Positions 1-9,103 are shown, counted from the first letter of the stretch. The stretch: 64,000 nucleotides of DNA from Melioribacteraceae bacterium 4301-Me (GCA_041538185.1 JBGORM010000001.1:558001-622000), one strand, 5' to 3'. The notes: generated by a model not told the origin, from the sequence alone. A program made the numbers and translations.

Positions 1-476
1 ATGCAATTGTGGAGGATATGAAATACAACATCGGCGGATTTTTAGTTTCTACAAAAAAAATGAATCATAGCAAAGGAACTCTCGGCTTTCGGATTCATTC
101 TGTTAAAGATATTGTTTATATGACTGACAACGAGCTGATCTTTGACACTGAGAGTCCGTTCAGTATGAAAAACATTTTTGATAAAAATAAAGAATTAGTA
201 GAGTTTTGCAGAGGCTGCGACTATTTAATTCATGATTCAATGTATTCACTTAAAGATAATATAAGTAAAATAGGATGGGGACATTCAAACAATATTTCGG
301 TGCTTCAGTTTGCTGAAATTGCGGAAGTAAAAAATCTTATTTTATTTCATTATGATCCTGATTATTCCGACAAAGATTTGAATAAATTAATTAATGAATC
401 TAATAATTATATTCGTCATCTAAATTATAAAATTAATTGTGTTGCTAGTAAAGAAGGATTAGAAATTACTTTATAA
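1..476 (+). CDS. MBL-fold metallohydrolase, C-terminal part (gene starts before the window)
   Basis: This is the C-terminal part of a metallo-beta-lactamase-fold hydrolase. The frame is open to the left edge (Ala-Ile precede the GTG at 9), so the start and the HxHxDH metal motif lie outside. Visible family features are the YMTDNE segment, the metal-binding IHDSMYS stretch, GWGHS (a later His), and LFHYDPDYSD near the end, which is usual for the RNase Z-like/phosphodiesterase-like branch. The substrate cannot be read from this fragment. It ends 15 bases before ybeY and probably belongs to the same transcription unit. Confidence 0.8.
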   Translation, partial: AIVEDMKYNIGGFLVSTKKMNHSKGTLGFRIHSVKDIVYMTDNELIFDTESPFSMKNIFDKNKELVEFCRGCDYLIHDSMYSLKDNISKIGWGHSNNISVLQFAEIAEVKNLILFHYDPDYSDKDLNKLINESNNYIRHLNYKINCVASKEGLEITL

Positions 477-491
477 CAAACTTCTGATATT

Positions 492-941
492 ATGATTAAA
501 GGCTTATCTGTTTATGCAGAAAAACAATACAAAATTAACAAATCCAACATCCATCTATTGATAGGTCGATTAAAAATCCATCTTAATTTTTTCATTAGTT
601 ATTTATCTATAAATTTTGTAAATAACGAACAAATACTTGCTATCAATAAAAAGTTTTTAGGTCATAATTATTTTACTGATGTTATAACCTTTAATTATTC
701 TAAAGAAAGTAATAATTTTGACGGCGAAATTTTAATAAGTATTGATGAAGCTAAAAAAAATGCTAAAAAATATAAAGTTGACTTAAATGAAGAGATTGCA
801 AGATTAATTATTCACGGAGTTTTACATTTGTTAGGTTTTGACGACCAAAATAGTAAAAAGAGAATCATCATGAAGTCTTATGAAGATAAATTAATAAATA
901 TCAATAAAAAATATTTACAAAATTTAATTGAAACAGAATGA
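492..941 (+). CDS. ybeY: Endoribonuclease YbeY (rRNA maturation)
   Basis: YbeY is a small zinc-dependent RNase involved in 16S rRNA 3' end maturation and ribosome quality control. The 149-residue length is normal. The signature HGVLHLLGFDD supplies His108 and His112; the third ligand position, His in the E. coli form (GYDH), is Asp118 here. As I recall, Asp at this position is common in Bacteroidota-type YbeY, so it need not mean loss of activity. TDVITFNY and FDGEILIS upstream also fit the family. The stop overlaps the next start by four bases (ATGA), which indicates translational coupling. Confidence 0.93.
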   Translation: MIKGLSVYAEKQYKINKSNIHLLIGRLKIHLNFFISYLSINFVNNEQILAINKKFLGHNYFTDVITFNYSKESNNFDGEILISIDEAKKNAKKYKVDLNEEIARLIIHGVLHLLGFDDQNSKKRIIMKSYEDKLININKKYLQNLIETE

Positions 942-1396
942 CATCGAAAATTGTTGAAGTGCTAACAAAAATTTTAGAAGGATTAAATAATAATTACTCT
1001 TTGGAAGAGGTGAATAAAATTCTTTTAAAAGAAAAGAAATTTGATCAAAAGACTGTGAGTGTTGCTTTTAGCCTGATATTCGATAAAGTGCTAACAAAAA
1101 AGACATTTGAAAATAAAGCAAAAAATAAGAGAAGCGAGGACTTGAGGATATTAAGTGAAGAAGAAAGGGAAATTTTAGGACTCGAAAATTATAATTACTT
1201 GCTCCATTTAATAAACGTTGGCTTAATTGATTCTAAAAATGTCGAGACAATTTTAGAGCAAGTAATGATGTTCCCAGAAACACAGATTACTAAAAGTGAG
1301 ATCAATTGGATAATACTTTTGTCTCTTGTTGACTTTAATTCTGAAATACTACCAGGTAGCAGGGTGCTATTGTATTCTTCCGATACTATTAATTAA
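938..1396 (+). CDS. smg: DUF494 (Smg-like) family protein
   Basis: A 152-residue soluble, helical protein recognised as DUF494, the family of E. coli Smg. The N-terminal MTSKIVEVLTKILEGL, the central LRILSEEEREILGLENYNYLLHL-type segment (read as LSEEEREILG plus YLLHLINVGLID) and the C-terminal SEINWIILLSLVDF are characteristic. Its biochemical function is unknown. In many bacteria the gene sits directly before topA, and that order is kept here: topA begins 11 bases downstream. No signal peptide or membrane segment is seen. Confidence 0.8.
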   Translation: MTSKIVEVLTKILEGLNNNYSLEEVNKILLKEKKFDQKTVSVAFSLIFDKVLTKKTFENKAKNKRSEDLRILSEEEREILGLENYNYLLHLINVGLIDSKNVETILEQVMMFPETQITKSEINWIILLSLVDFNSEILPGSRVLLYSSDTIN

Positions 1397-1407
1397 AAGG
1401 ATTGTTT

Positions 1408-3615
1408 ATGAACAAAAATTTGATTTTGGTGGAATCTCCATCTAAAGCTAAGACTATCAACAAATATTTAGGTAAAGACTTTATTGTCGAAGCAACAGTC
1501 GGCCATTTAAAGAATCTTCCTAAAACAAAATTAGGTGTGGATATTGAGAATGGGTTTCGTCCATCATTATTGAACATACGGGGCAAAGGAGATATTATAA
1601 AAAAAATAAAAGAACTCGCATCTAAATCAAATACTGTATTTATAGCAACTGACCCTGATAGGGAAGGGGAGGCAATAGCTCAAGATATTGCCGATTTAAT
1701 TAATGGCAAGACAAATGCGAAAATTAAGAGGGTATTATTTAACGAAATAACCAAACATTCCGTTAAAGCTGCTATTGAGAATCCGAAAGAAATTAATATT
1801 AATCTTGTTAATTCTCAACGCGCACGACGCGTAATGGACCGTATAATTGGCTATAAAATTAGTCCTTTCCTTTGGAAAGCTGTTGTAGATAGTGGTTCAC
1901 TCTCGGCCGGTAGAGTGCAATCGGTTGCACTTAGGCTTGTTTGTGAACGCGAAGAGGAGATTGAGAAGTTCGTACCTACCGAATATTGGAATCTTATTGC
2001 ACAGTTCATGACAGAAGACGGCAAGGAATTCTCCGCTAAACTTTACGAAATGGAGGGTAAGCAGCTTAAAGTTCAGCCGAAACCTGAAATGACCGAAGAA
2101 GATTGGAAAGAATTTCTTAAAAATAATTTTGCAATTAACACAGAATCATTAGCTAAAGAGATTGCTACTAAAATAGAATCAAAAAATAAATTTGTTATAA
2201 GTGATATAACTAAAAAAGAAAACAAAAGAAATCCTTTCCCACCTTTCATTACAAGTACACTGCAAGTAGAAGCTTCAAGAAAATTAGGTTTTAGACCTAA
2301 AAAAACAATGATGTTAGCACAAAATTTGTATGAAGGAATTGAACTTGGTAAAGAAGGGCCCACAGGATTAATTACTTACATGAGAACTGACTCTACTCGA
2401 TTAAGCGAAGAAATAATTTATGAAGCGAGAAGTTTTATCGAACATAATTTTGGCAAAAATCACCTTCCTGCAAGACCAAGAAACTATGAACAGAAAAATA
2501 AAAAACATGTTCAAGATGCTCATGAAGCTATTCGTCCCACATCATTAAAATACACACCTGAATATGTAAAGCCTTTTTTGTCAAACGATCAATACAAATT
2601 ATATGAACTAATATGGAAACGATTTATTGCTTGTCAAATGGAATCGGCTGTTTTAGAAGTTACTACCGTTTTTATCAAAGCTGATGAATTTATTTTTCGT
2701 GCATCTGGTACCGCAATTCAATTCCCAGGCTTTCTTGCAATTTATGATGAATCCTCTGAAGACAGTAATGGTAATAACGCTAACGAGAATGGGCAATTAC
2801 CAATTGGTCTTTATAGAAATCAAGAATTGCAATTAAAGGAATTAAAGAAAATTCAATCTTTTACTAAACCACCTGCAAGGTACACAGAAAGTTCCTTAAT
2901 TAAGGAACTTGAAAGTAAAGGTATAGGCAGACCAAGTACTTATGCTCTTATAATGAGCACAATCATAGAAAGAAATTATGTTGAACAAATTGATAAAAAA
3001 TTAATACCCACAAAACTCGGTAAAAAAGTCAACAAAATATTAGTTGAAAACTTTCCAAATATTATAGATGTTGATTTTACAGCTAAGATGGAAGATGAGC
3101 TTGATACGATTGCAGATGGGAACATGGAGTATGAAAGAGTTTTGAGAGATTTTTACGAACCTTTTTCAAAAACGTTACAAGAGGTTGAATCAAAAATTGA
3201 AAAGCCGAAATGTGAGATATGCGGTGCAGATATGGAAATAAAAATTGGAAGATATGGGAAATTTCTTGCATGCACGAACTATCCAAAGTGTAAAAATATT
3301 AAGTCGCTTAAAGAACTTTCAGAAAACAACTCAGAACCGGAATTCACCGGAGAAAAGTGCCCAAAATGTGGTGCTCGTACTGTTTTTAGAGAAGGGAAAT
3401 ACGGTAGATTTATTGGTTGTGAAAGATATCCAGAGTGTGATTTTACGAAGGTAATTACTACTGGTATTCAATGTCCTAAATGTAAAGAAGGTGAACTTAC
3501 GGTCAAAAAAACAAAACGGGGGAAAATTTTTTACGGGTGCAATCGCTATCCAGAATGTGATTATGCTACTTGGAAATTGCCAAAAGAAGAAGTTGCAGAT
3601 GAAAATAATGTCTAA
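1408..3615 (+). CDS. topA: DNA topoisomerase I (type IA)
   Basis: This enzyme relaxes negative supercoils by cutting one DNA strand through a tyrosyl intermediate. An N-terminal TOPRIM domain shows ILVESPSKAK and DPDREGEA. The catalytic Tyr lies in TYMRTDSTR near residue 324, and the central IA core contains GRVQSVALR. The C-terminus carries three tetracysteine zinc ribbons (CEICG...CTNYPKC, CPKCG...CERYPEC, CPKC...CNRYPEC). I place the start at the ATG at 1408 because AAAGG lies seven bases before it; an in-frame TTG at 1402 is the only nearby alternative. About 735 residues is usual for zinc-ribbon-bearing forms. Confidence 0.97.
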   Translation: MNKNLILVESPSKAKTINKYLGKDFIVEATVGHLKNLPKTKLGVDIENGFRPSLLNIRGKGDIIKKIKELASKSNTVFIATDPDREGEAIAQDIADLINGKTNAKIKRVLFNEITKHSVKAAIENPKEININLVNSQRARRVMDRIIGYKISPFLWKAVVDSGSLSAGRVQSVALRLVCEREEEIEKFVPTEYWNLIAQFMTEDGKEFSAKLYEMEGKQLKVQPKPEMTEEDWKEFLKNNFAINTESLAKEIATKIESKNKFVISDITKKENKRNPFPPFITSTLQVEASRKLGFRPKKTMMLAQNLYEGIELGKEGPTGLITYMRTDSTRLSEEIIYEARSFIEHNFGKNHLPARPRNYEQKNKKHVQDAHEAIRPTSLKYTPEYVKPFLSNDQYKLYELIWKRFIACQMESAVLEVTTVFIKADEFIFRASGTAIQFPGFLAIYDESSEDSNGNNANENGQLPIGLYRNQELQLKELKKIQSFTKPPARYTESSLIKELESKGIGRPSTYALIMSTIIERNYVEQIDKKLIPTKLGKKVNKILVENFPNIIDVDFTAKMEDELDTIADGNMEYERVLRDFYEPFSKTLQEVESKIEKPKCEICGADMEIKIGRYGKFLACTNYPKCKNIKSLKELSENNSEPEFTGEKCPKCGARTVFREGKYGRFIGCERYPECDFTKVITTGIQCPKCKEGELTVKKTKRGKIFYGCNRYPECDYATWKLPKEEVADENNV

Positions 3616-3645
3616 TTTTTTTAGCTATGTAAATGAGTAAAGCAG

Positions 3646-4560
3646 ATGAAAAGCATAAAGAATTTTGAACAACTGCTCAATATGTTTTTAGTTGACTTAT
3701 CCGGCATTAGCAGAGTTTCAGAAAATACTATACAGGCATATTCAAACGATATTAAACAACTTCTTGAATTTTGTCAAACTAACAAAATCAATAAATTATC
3801 CCAAATAAATCATAAAGTAATTAGAAGATTTTTAGTACAACTAAATTCTTTGAACATATCTAAAAATTCAATTTCTAGAAAGTTATCGAGTATTAGAAAA
3901 TTCTTTAATTTTTTGGTAAAAAATAGTTTTTTAGAAAGCAATCCAATATCAGATATTTCAAATCCTAAAGTTGTTAGAAAATTACCAAGTCATTTAACTA
4001 TTGACTCTTTTTTAGAAATTTATAGATTGATAGACAAAGAAATTGAATTTGAGGAAGCAATTAAGCTAAAGGCAATTTTTGAACTACTCTATGGATGTGC
4101 TTTACGCGTTTCGGAATTGTGTTCATTAAACATTAATGATATTGACTTTGCTTCTAAATCTATTCGCATTTTAGGTAAAGGTAATAAAGTGAGAATAGTT
4201 CCATTAGGTGAAAAATCTATTTCGGTGCTTCAACAATATTTGGAACAAAAGAAATTATTAGTCGAGCCGCATAATCTTTCTGCTTTGCCATTATTTACAG
4301 ATAAAAAAGGAAAAAGACTAAATCGTTTTGTCGTTTATTACATTGTTAAAAAATATATTTCAAAGGTAAGTGATATAGAAAAGAAAAGTCCACATGTACT
4401 AAGACATAGTGCAGCAACGCATATGTTAGACAATGGAGCTGATCTTATTGCAGTCAAAGAAATTTTGGGGCATGAAAATTTGTCTACTACTCAAATATAT
4501 ACCCACGTTAGTATTGAGAGATTAAAAAGCACTTATAAAAAAGCTCATCCAAAATCTTAA
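3646..4560 (+). CDS. xerC: Tyrosine recombinase XerC/XerD type
   Basis: A 304-residue site-specific recombinase of the Xer type, which resolves chromosome dimers at dif. The N-terminal SAM-like core-binding domain (SENTIQAYSNDIKQLLEF) precedes the catalytic domain with the full set of residues: Arg in ALRVSELC (near 154), Lys in the beta-hairpin, HVLRHSAATH, GHENLSTTQ, and nucleophile Tyr in IYTHVS. The ending THVSxxxLKSTYKKAHP is typical of housekeeping XerC/D rather than of integrases, and no att-like repeats or phage genes lie nearby. XerC versus XerD cannot be settled from this gene alone. It sits 10 bases upstream of hpf. Confidence 0.9.
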   Translation: MKSIKNFEQLLNMFLVDLSGISRVSENTIQAYSNDIKQLLEFCQTNKINKLSQINHKVIRRFLVQLNSLNISKNSISRKLSSIRKFFNFLVKNSFLESNPISDISNPKVVRKLPSHLTIDSFLEIYRLIDKEIEFEEAIKLKAIFELLYGCALRVSELCSLNINDIDFASKSIRILGKGNKVRIVPLGEKSISVLQQYLEQKKLLVEPHNLSALPLFTDKKGKRLNRFVVYYIVKKYISKVSDIEKKSPHVLRHSAATHMLDNGADLIAVKEILGHENLSTTQIYTHVSIERLKSTYKKAHPKS

Positions 4561-4570
4561 AGGAGACAAT

Positions 4571-4873
4571 ATGAACATTCAAATAACATCTCGTAAATTT
4601 CGTGCAAAAGACTCATTAAAAAGTTACATAACCAAAAGTTTAAAATCGCTGGAAAAATTAAATGATCAAATATTAGATGTAGATGTAATCTTAAGTTTCA
4701 CTCATATAAAAGACAGCATAAAGACAGTTGAAATTAATGCACAAATTCCTGGCAAACTACTTTCGGTAAGTTCATCAACAGACGATTTTAAAAAGTCTGT
4801 AATTGATGCTAGAAATAAATTAGAACGTCAATTAAGAAAAGAGAAAACAAAAAAATTGGCGAAAACCAGATGA
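4571..4873 (+). CDS. hpf: Ribosome hibernation-promoting factor, short form
   Basis: A 100-residue protein of the HPF/RaiA (sigma-54 modulation) family that binds the 30S decoding region and helps inactivate ribosomes in poor growth. It opens with MNIQITSRKFRAKDSLKSYI and ends in a basic tail (RQLRKEKTKKLAKTR). It lacks the extra C-terminal dimerisation domain of long HPF, so it would need a partner such as RMF or act like RaiA; no such partner is visible. A good AGGAG lies before the ATG. Its stop overlaps the hprK start by four bases, so the two are probably translated together. Confidence 0.92.
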   Translation: MNIQITSRKFRAKDSLKSYITKSLKSLEKLNDQILDVDVILSFTHIKDSIKTVEINAQIPGKLLSVSSSTDDFKKSVIDARNKLERQLRKEKTKKLAKTR

Positions 4874-5883
4874 TAACCGTAGATGAAAAAAATATTATTA
4901 AAAAGGATAGTATTAATGTAGAATTTTTTTATAAGCATACTAAAGATAGATTTAATTTAAAGCTGCTTAATCAAAAAGATGGACTTAAAAGGATAATTAA
5001 TGACCAAAATCTTCATAGACCTGGTCTTGCACTTGCTGGCTTTGTCGATTTATACTCTTACAATCGCGTGCAAGTCTTTGGCAATACAGAGATGAGGTAT
5101 TTAAATCGATTAACATCTTCTAAAAGAAAAAAAGCGTTAGAGAATATTTTTAAGTTTGATATCCCATGCCTAATCTTAACTGATAACAATAAACCATTAA
5201 ATGAAATGCTGGAATTAGCATCTAAATACAAGGTCCCTATTTTTGGTACATCTTTTCCTACTACAAAACTTATCTTTTTAGTAAGTGATTTTTTAGATGA
5301 CCAATTCGCACCTCGATTATCCGTCCATGGTTCTTTCGTAGATGTGTATGGAGTAGGTATGCTCTTTATTGGTAAATCTGGAATTGGCAAAAGCGAAGTG
5401 GCACTTGACTTGGTTGAAAGAGGACATAGATTAGTTGCTGATGATGTTGTGATATTAACGAAAAAGGGAGAGGGAATTTTAATGGGTGCGGGTACTGACC
5501 TTGTAAAACATTTCATGGAAGTTCGTGGAATAGGAATAATTGATATTAGAAGTATGTTTGGAGTAAGAGCAATTAGATTTCAAAAAAGATTGGAGATTAT
5601 TGTAGAACTTGAGATTTGGGATGAAAACGGCGATTATACTCGTACTGGTCTTGACGGCACTAAGCAAACACTATTAGATGTAGAAATACCATATATTAAA
5701 CTTCCAATAGTACCAGGCAAAAATATAACGGTTATCTCAGAAGTTATTGCACTAAATTATTTGTTGAGACATTATGGTTATGATGCTGCACAGGTATTTA
5801 AAAGAAGGCTGAATTACAGAATTCGCCAAAAAATGAATAGTGTAGATAGAGTGGTTGACTATTTTGAGCACGATTTTGAATAG
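4870..5883 (+). CDS. hprK: HPr kinase/phosphorylase
   Basis: A 337-residue HPr(Ser) kinase/phosphorylase. The N-terminal regulatory domain spans about residues 1-135. The catalytic domain carries the P-loop GKSGIGKSE near residue 169 and the family signature VRGIGIIDIRSMFG near 217-230. In Firmicutes it phosphorylates HPr in carbon catabolite control. In Bacteroidota/Chlorobi-like genomes it often occurs without a complete sugar PTS, and no HPr or PTS gene is in this window. The protein substrate here is therefore uncertain. It overlaps hpf by four bases. Confidence 0.94.
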   Translation: MITVDEKNIIKKDSINVEFFYKHTKDRFNLKLLNQKDGLKRIINDQNLHRPGLALAGFVDLYSYNRVQVFGNTEMRYLNRLTSSKRKKALENIFKFDIPCLILTDNNKPLNEMLELASKYKVPIFGTSFPTTKLIFLVSDFLDDQFAPRLSVHGSFVDVYGVGMLFIGKSGIGKSEVALDLVERGHRLVADDVVILTKKGEGILMGAGTDLVKHFMEVRGIGIIDIRSMFGVRAIRFQKRLEIIVELEIWDENGDYTRTGLDGTKQTLLDVEIPYIKLPIVPGKNITVISEVIALNYLLRHYGYDAAQVFKRRLNYRIRQKMNSVDRVVDYFEHDFE

Positions 5884-5892
5884 TAAATTAGC

Positions 5893-5923
5893 TTGACTGA
5901 ATAAAGTGCTTTTATTATCTTCG
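5893..5923 (+). promoter_or_regulatory. Promoter candidate for the M23 peptidase gene
   Basis: TTGACT at 5893-5898 is followed after exactly 17 bases by TATCTT at 5916-5921 (continuing as TATCTTCG). This fits a sigma-70 promoter and also resembles the Bacteroidota -7 element TAnnTTTG. It lies between the hprK stop (5883) and the ATG at 5938, in the only sizeable gap of this run. Evidence is the motif only. Confidence 0.5.
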
Positions 5924-5937
5924 CAACCGAATTTGAT

Positions 5938-6891
5938 ATGAAAAAATTTTACTACTTTTCAAAAGCTAAGCTTAAATTCGTTGAAATTAAGGACTTTTAC
6001 CGTAAGTTTTTGTTTTTAGTCTTGTTTTTCTCTTTTTTGATTTCATTTTTGGTCTTCGGTACGTTCTTAGTTTACAACGAGTATGTAAATCCCGATTGGG
6101 AAGTCAAATCATTACAAAGAAAAAATAATCAATTAAAAGATGATTTCAGATCGCTGTTAGAAAAGTACAAGCAGCTAAGTACTCAAGTAGATAATTTATT
6201 TAAGCGTAATAATGAACTTAGGCTTTTAGCCAATTTAGAACCGTTTAACAATGAAGATTCACTTATTGGTATTGGTGGTAATATTTTTTCGGATTTTGAT
6301 CCTACAACTCCTTCTGACATTAAAGAATTATTAAATAATATTTCTTCTTATGTTGCTCAATTGAACGCTAAAGTAACATTAGAAAAAGAAAGTTTTAATG
6401 AAGTTAAAGAAACATTAAAATCAAATGAGAAACTTTATGCGGCAATACCGGCGCTAAAACCTGTAGTTGGCGGTTTTTTTGGAGATTCTTTTGGACTTAG
6501 GATGCATCCAATATTAAAAATAAAAAGGATGCACGATGGACAAGATATTGTTGTTGACATTGGCACCAAAGTTTATGCGCCCGGTGCAGGAAAAGTTTCA
6601 TTTGTTGGTCGTAGAGGTGGGACTGGTCTTACTCTCGAAATTGACCATGGTTTTGGTTACACGACAATTTATGGGCATCTTTCCCAAATTTTAGTTAAAC
6701 TAAACCAAAACGTGAAAAGAGGTGATGTAATTGCATTGTCTGGTAATTCTGGTAAATTATCAACAGGACCACATCTACATTATGAAGTTAGACATAACGG
6801 TATACCATTAGACCCACGTAATTTTATGTATGATGATATTAATATTTTTGATATAGTTAAAAAGAACGATAATTCTAAGGAGATGAAGTAA
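5938..6891 (+). CDS. Membrane-anchored M23 (LytM-type) peptidase
   Basis: A 317-residue envelope protein: basic N-terminus, one membrane segment at about residues 22-47, a coiled-coil stretch at about 50-95 (KNNQLKDDFRSLLEKYKQL), and a C-terminal LytM domain. Zinc ligands are visible in LRMHPILKIKRMHDGQD (His...Asp) and in the HxH of GPHLHYEVRHNG, so the peptidase looks active rather than degenerate. It probably trims peptidoglycan cross-links or, like EnvC/NlpD, controls amidases. A good promoter candidate lies just upstream. The DUF2795 gene starts one base after the stop, so the two are likely co-expressed. Confidence 0.9.
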   Translation: MKKFYYFSKAKLKFVEIKDFYRKFLFLVLFFSFLISFLVFGTFLVYNEYVNPDWEVKSLQRKNNQLKDDFRSLLEKYKQLSTQVDNLFKRNNELRLLANLEPFNNEDSLIGIGGNIFSDFDPTTPSDIKELLNNISSYVAQLNAKVTLEKESFNEVKETLKSNEKLYAAIPALKPVVGGFFGDSFGLRMHPILKIKRMHDGQDIVVDIGTKVYAPGAGKVSFVGRRGGTGLTLEIDHGFGYTTIYGHLSQILVKLNQNVKRGDVIALSGNSGKLSTGPHLHYEVRHNGIPLDPRNFMYDDINIFDIVKKNDNSKEMK

Positions 6892-6892
6892 T

Positions 6893-7123
6893 ATGATTTG
6901 GACCGTTGAATTAGCGTCTTATCTTGATGACGCTCCTTGGCCAGCTACAAAAGAAGAATTAATAGATTATGCCGAAAGAATAGGCGCTCCTATTGAAGTT
7001 ATTGAAAACTTGCAAGAGCTCGAAGATTCTGATGAGCCATATGAAACAATAGAGGATATATGGCCAGATTATCCAAGTGACGAAGATTTCTTTTATAGCG
7101 ACGATGATGAATATAAATCGTAA
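6893..7123 (+). CDS. Small acidic DUF2795 protein
   Basis: A 76-residue, very acidic cytoplasmic protein. The core (WPATKEELIDYAERIGAPI followed by EVIENLQELED) matches the DUF2795 helical fold; the tail is almost all Asp, Glu and Tyr (EDFFYSDDDEY). The gene starts one base after the M23 stop and 14 bases before holB, with GGAG upstream. DUF2795 proteins of this short type are common in Bacteroidota. No function is known, and none can be inferred beyond a probable protein-protein interaction role. Confidence 0.8.
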   Translation: MIWTVELASYLDDAPWPATKEELIDYAERIGAPIEVIENLQELEDSDEPYETIEDIWPDYPSDEDFFYSDDDEYKS

Positions 7124-7137
7124 TATCGAGCTCTTAA

Positions 7138-8253
7138 ATGCAAGACTTTTTTAATGAAATTGTAAATCAAAATACAGCAAAGAATATTTTGCAGAGTATC
7201 TATAACTCAGGGCGTGTACCACACGCCTTTTTATTTTTTGGACCAGAAGGTGTGGGAAAATTTAACACAGCAATCCAATTTGCAAAAATCCTTAATAGCA
7301 ACACCAACACTAAAAATGCTGATGCTGTTATTTCAAAAATTAATTCCTTCTTTGAACCTTATGTAAAACTTGTAATGCCGTTGCCCAGAGGCAAAAATGA
7401 AACTGGTGATGACTCACCAACTGAAAAATTAAGTGATGACGTGTTAGAAACAATAAATTTAGAACTGCAAAAAAAAAGAGATAATCTTTATCACAAAATA
7501 ACTATTGAAAACGCTAACTCTATTAAAATAAACAGCATTAGAGATATTAAAAGGTTTATCGCTTTTAATTATGCAGATGTTAATAAAAGAATAATTATTA
7601 TTTTAGAAGCTCATTTGATGAACGAGGAAGCACAAAATGCTCTCTTGAAAAGTTTGGAAGAACCCCCAGAAGGCATAGTTTTTATTTTATTGACTTCAGA
7701 TAAAAATAAATTGCTGCCAACTATCTTATCTCGGTGCTGGCAGGTTGATTTTGAGCCTCTTCAGCCTAATGACATTGAAATTATACTGCAGAAATTCTTC
7801 AAAATTGATAGGCAAATTTCGACCCACGTTTCTAAATTTGCAGACGGCTCCGTCTATAAAGCACTTCAACTTATTGAAAATGATTTTGAGAAACTATTGG
7901 AAACCACTATACAAATTCTTAGATATTCACTCGGGAAAAGATATTTTACAGCTTATAATGCTCTTAAAGAAATCACAAACGACTTCTCTAATGCTTTATT
8001 GAAAATGATAATTGATTTAATTATAAAATGGTTCGACGATACATATAAAAATAAATCATCTTACGATAATTATTATTTCAAAGACTTTTTAGATACTATT
8101 GAAAAGTTCAATAACAAGTTTAATTCTGTTGATATACCAAACGTTATAACCAATCTCGAAAGACTTAAAGAATTAATAGATAAAAATGTTAGCTTGAATA
8201 TCATATCTTTATGTCTTATATTTGAAATAGCAGCAATTACAATAGGGAAATAA
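7138..8253 (+). CDS. holB: DNA polymerase III delta' subunit (clamp loader)
   Basis: A 371-residue AAA+ subunit of the beta-clamp loader. It shows GRVPHAFLFFGPEGVGKF (P-loop-like), the LLKSLEEPPEGIVFILLTSD block, and SRCW, the SRC motif that serves as the arginine finger toward a neighbouring subunit. The four-cysteine zinc module normally found between the P-loop and Walker B is absent: that stretch (about residues 55-85) has no cysteines. The next gene, ricT, starts one base after the stop; holB followed by a YaaT/RicT gene is a recurring bacterial order and supports both calls. Confidence 0.88.
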   Translation: MQDFFNEIVNQNTAKNILQSIYNSGRVPHAFLFFGPEGVGKFNTAIQFAKILNSNTNTKNADAVISKINSFFEPYVKLVMPLPRGKNETGDDSPTEKLSDDVLETINLELQKKRDNLYHKITIENANSIKINSIRDIKRFIAFNYADVNKRIIIILEAHLMNEEAQNALLKSLEEPPEGIVFILLTSDKNKLLPTILSRCWQVDFEPLQPNDIEIILQKFFKIDRQISTHVSKFADGSVYKALQLIENDFEKLLETTIQILRYSLGKRYFTAYNALKEITNDFSNALLKMIIDLIIKWFDDTYKNKSSYDNYYFKDFLDTIEKFNNKFNSVDIPNVITNLERLKELIDKNVSLNIISLCLIFEIAAITIGK

Positions 8254-8254
8254 A

Positions 8255-9103
8255 GTGTATTACATAGATTTATCTTTCCTTAAAGCAGAAGAATCCGATT
8301 ATACCCCTCCTCAACTTGATATTATTCAAACGGAATGTAACAATTGTTTTAAGGATATTATTACGAACAAACTTCACTCAAATTATCATAATGTTAGTGC
8401 TTGTCTCTCATCAGAAGTTGAAAAGCAGATGAGAGTGCCTATAGACACAAGAAACATTATTGAAGTTAGTTCTGAAGGACTGTTGAGTACAAACTATTGT
8501 GAAGTCCCACCTGAACTAATTAACAAGGTTTCTTCCGGTGATTTTATAATTGTAAGCTTCGATGATTTTTTAGAGATTGCTCAAGTAAAATTGATTGGCG
8601 AATTAGTTAAAATTAAACGACAACATTATGAACTTTTTGGCGAACCTCTTCCAACTGTGATTCGTAAAATTAACAAAGATGATTTGGAAAGGATTAACAA
8701 AAATCGCATTGATGAACAAAAAGCCATAAAAGTTTTCAAGGAAAGTACAGCCAAGTTTGGTCTAGAGATGAAATTGGTAAGTATTCATTTCCAATTTGAT
8801 AGGAAAAGATTATTCTTTTTTTATACAGCAGATGGACGCGTAGACTTTAGAGAATTAGCTAAAGACTTAGCTTCAATTTTTAAGACAAGAATTGAATTAA
8901 GACAGGTAGGAGTACGAGATGAAGCGAAAAGGATTGGTGGGATTGGCACATGCGGGAGAGAATACTGCTGTACATCTTTTTTATGCAACTTCAAAAAAAT
9001 CACTACACAATTAGCTAATGAACAAAATCTTTTGTCATCTATGGGTAAGCTCAGCGGTCCATGTGGAAAATTAAAATGTTGCTTATCGTTCGAGATTGAA
9101 TAG
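8255..9103 (+). CDS. ricT: PSP1 domain protein, RicT/YaaT family
   Basis: A 282-residue protein starting with GTG, one base after holB. The PSP1 domain is recognised by RQHYELFGEPLPTVIRKI and FFYTADGRVDFRELAKDLA. The C-terminal cysteines are intact (GTCGREYCCTSFLC and CGKLKCCLSFE). In B. subtilis RicT forms an Fe-S-containing complex with RicA and RicF that affects RNase Y-dependent mRNA processing and phosphorelay signalling. No ricA or ricF gene is in the window, so the mechanism in this organism is open. The family call is firm; the cellular role is by analogy. Confidence 0.88.
   Translation: MYYIDLSFLKAEESDYTPPQLDIIQTECNNCFKDIITNKLHSNYHNVSACLSSEVEKQMRVPIDTRNIIEVSSEGLLSTNYCEVPPELINKVSSGDFIIVSFDDFLEIAQVKLIGELVKIKRQHYELFGEPLPTVIRKINKDDLERINKNRIDEQKAIKVFKESTAKFGLEMKLVSIHFQFDRKRLFFFYTADGRVDFRELAKDLASIFKTRIELRQVGVRDEAKRIGGIGTCGREYCCTSFLCNFKKITTQLANEQNLLSSMGKLSGPCGKLKCCLSFEIE

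Noticed and set aside
3646..4560. Xer-type recombinase as a phage or element integrase
   Set aside because: The flanking genes are housekeeping, no att repeats are seen, and the C-terminus is of XerC/D type.
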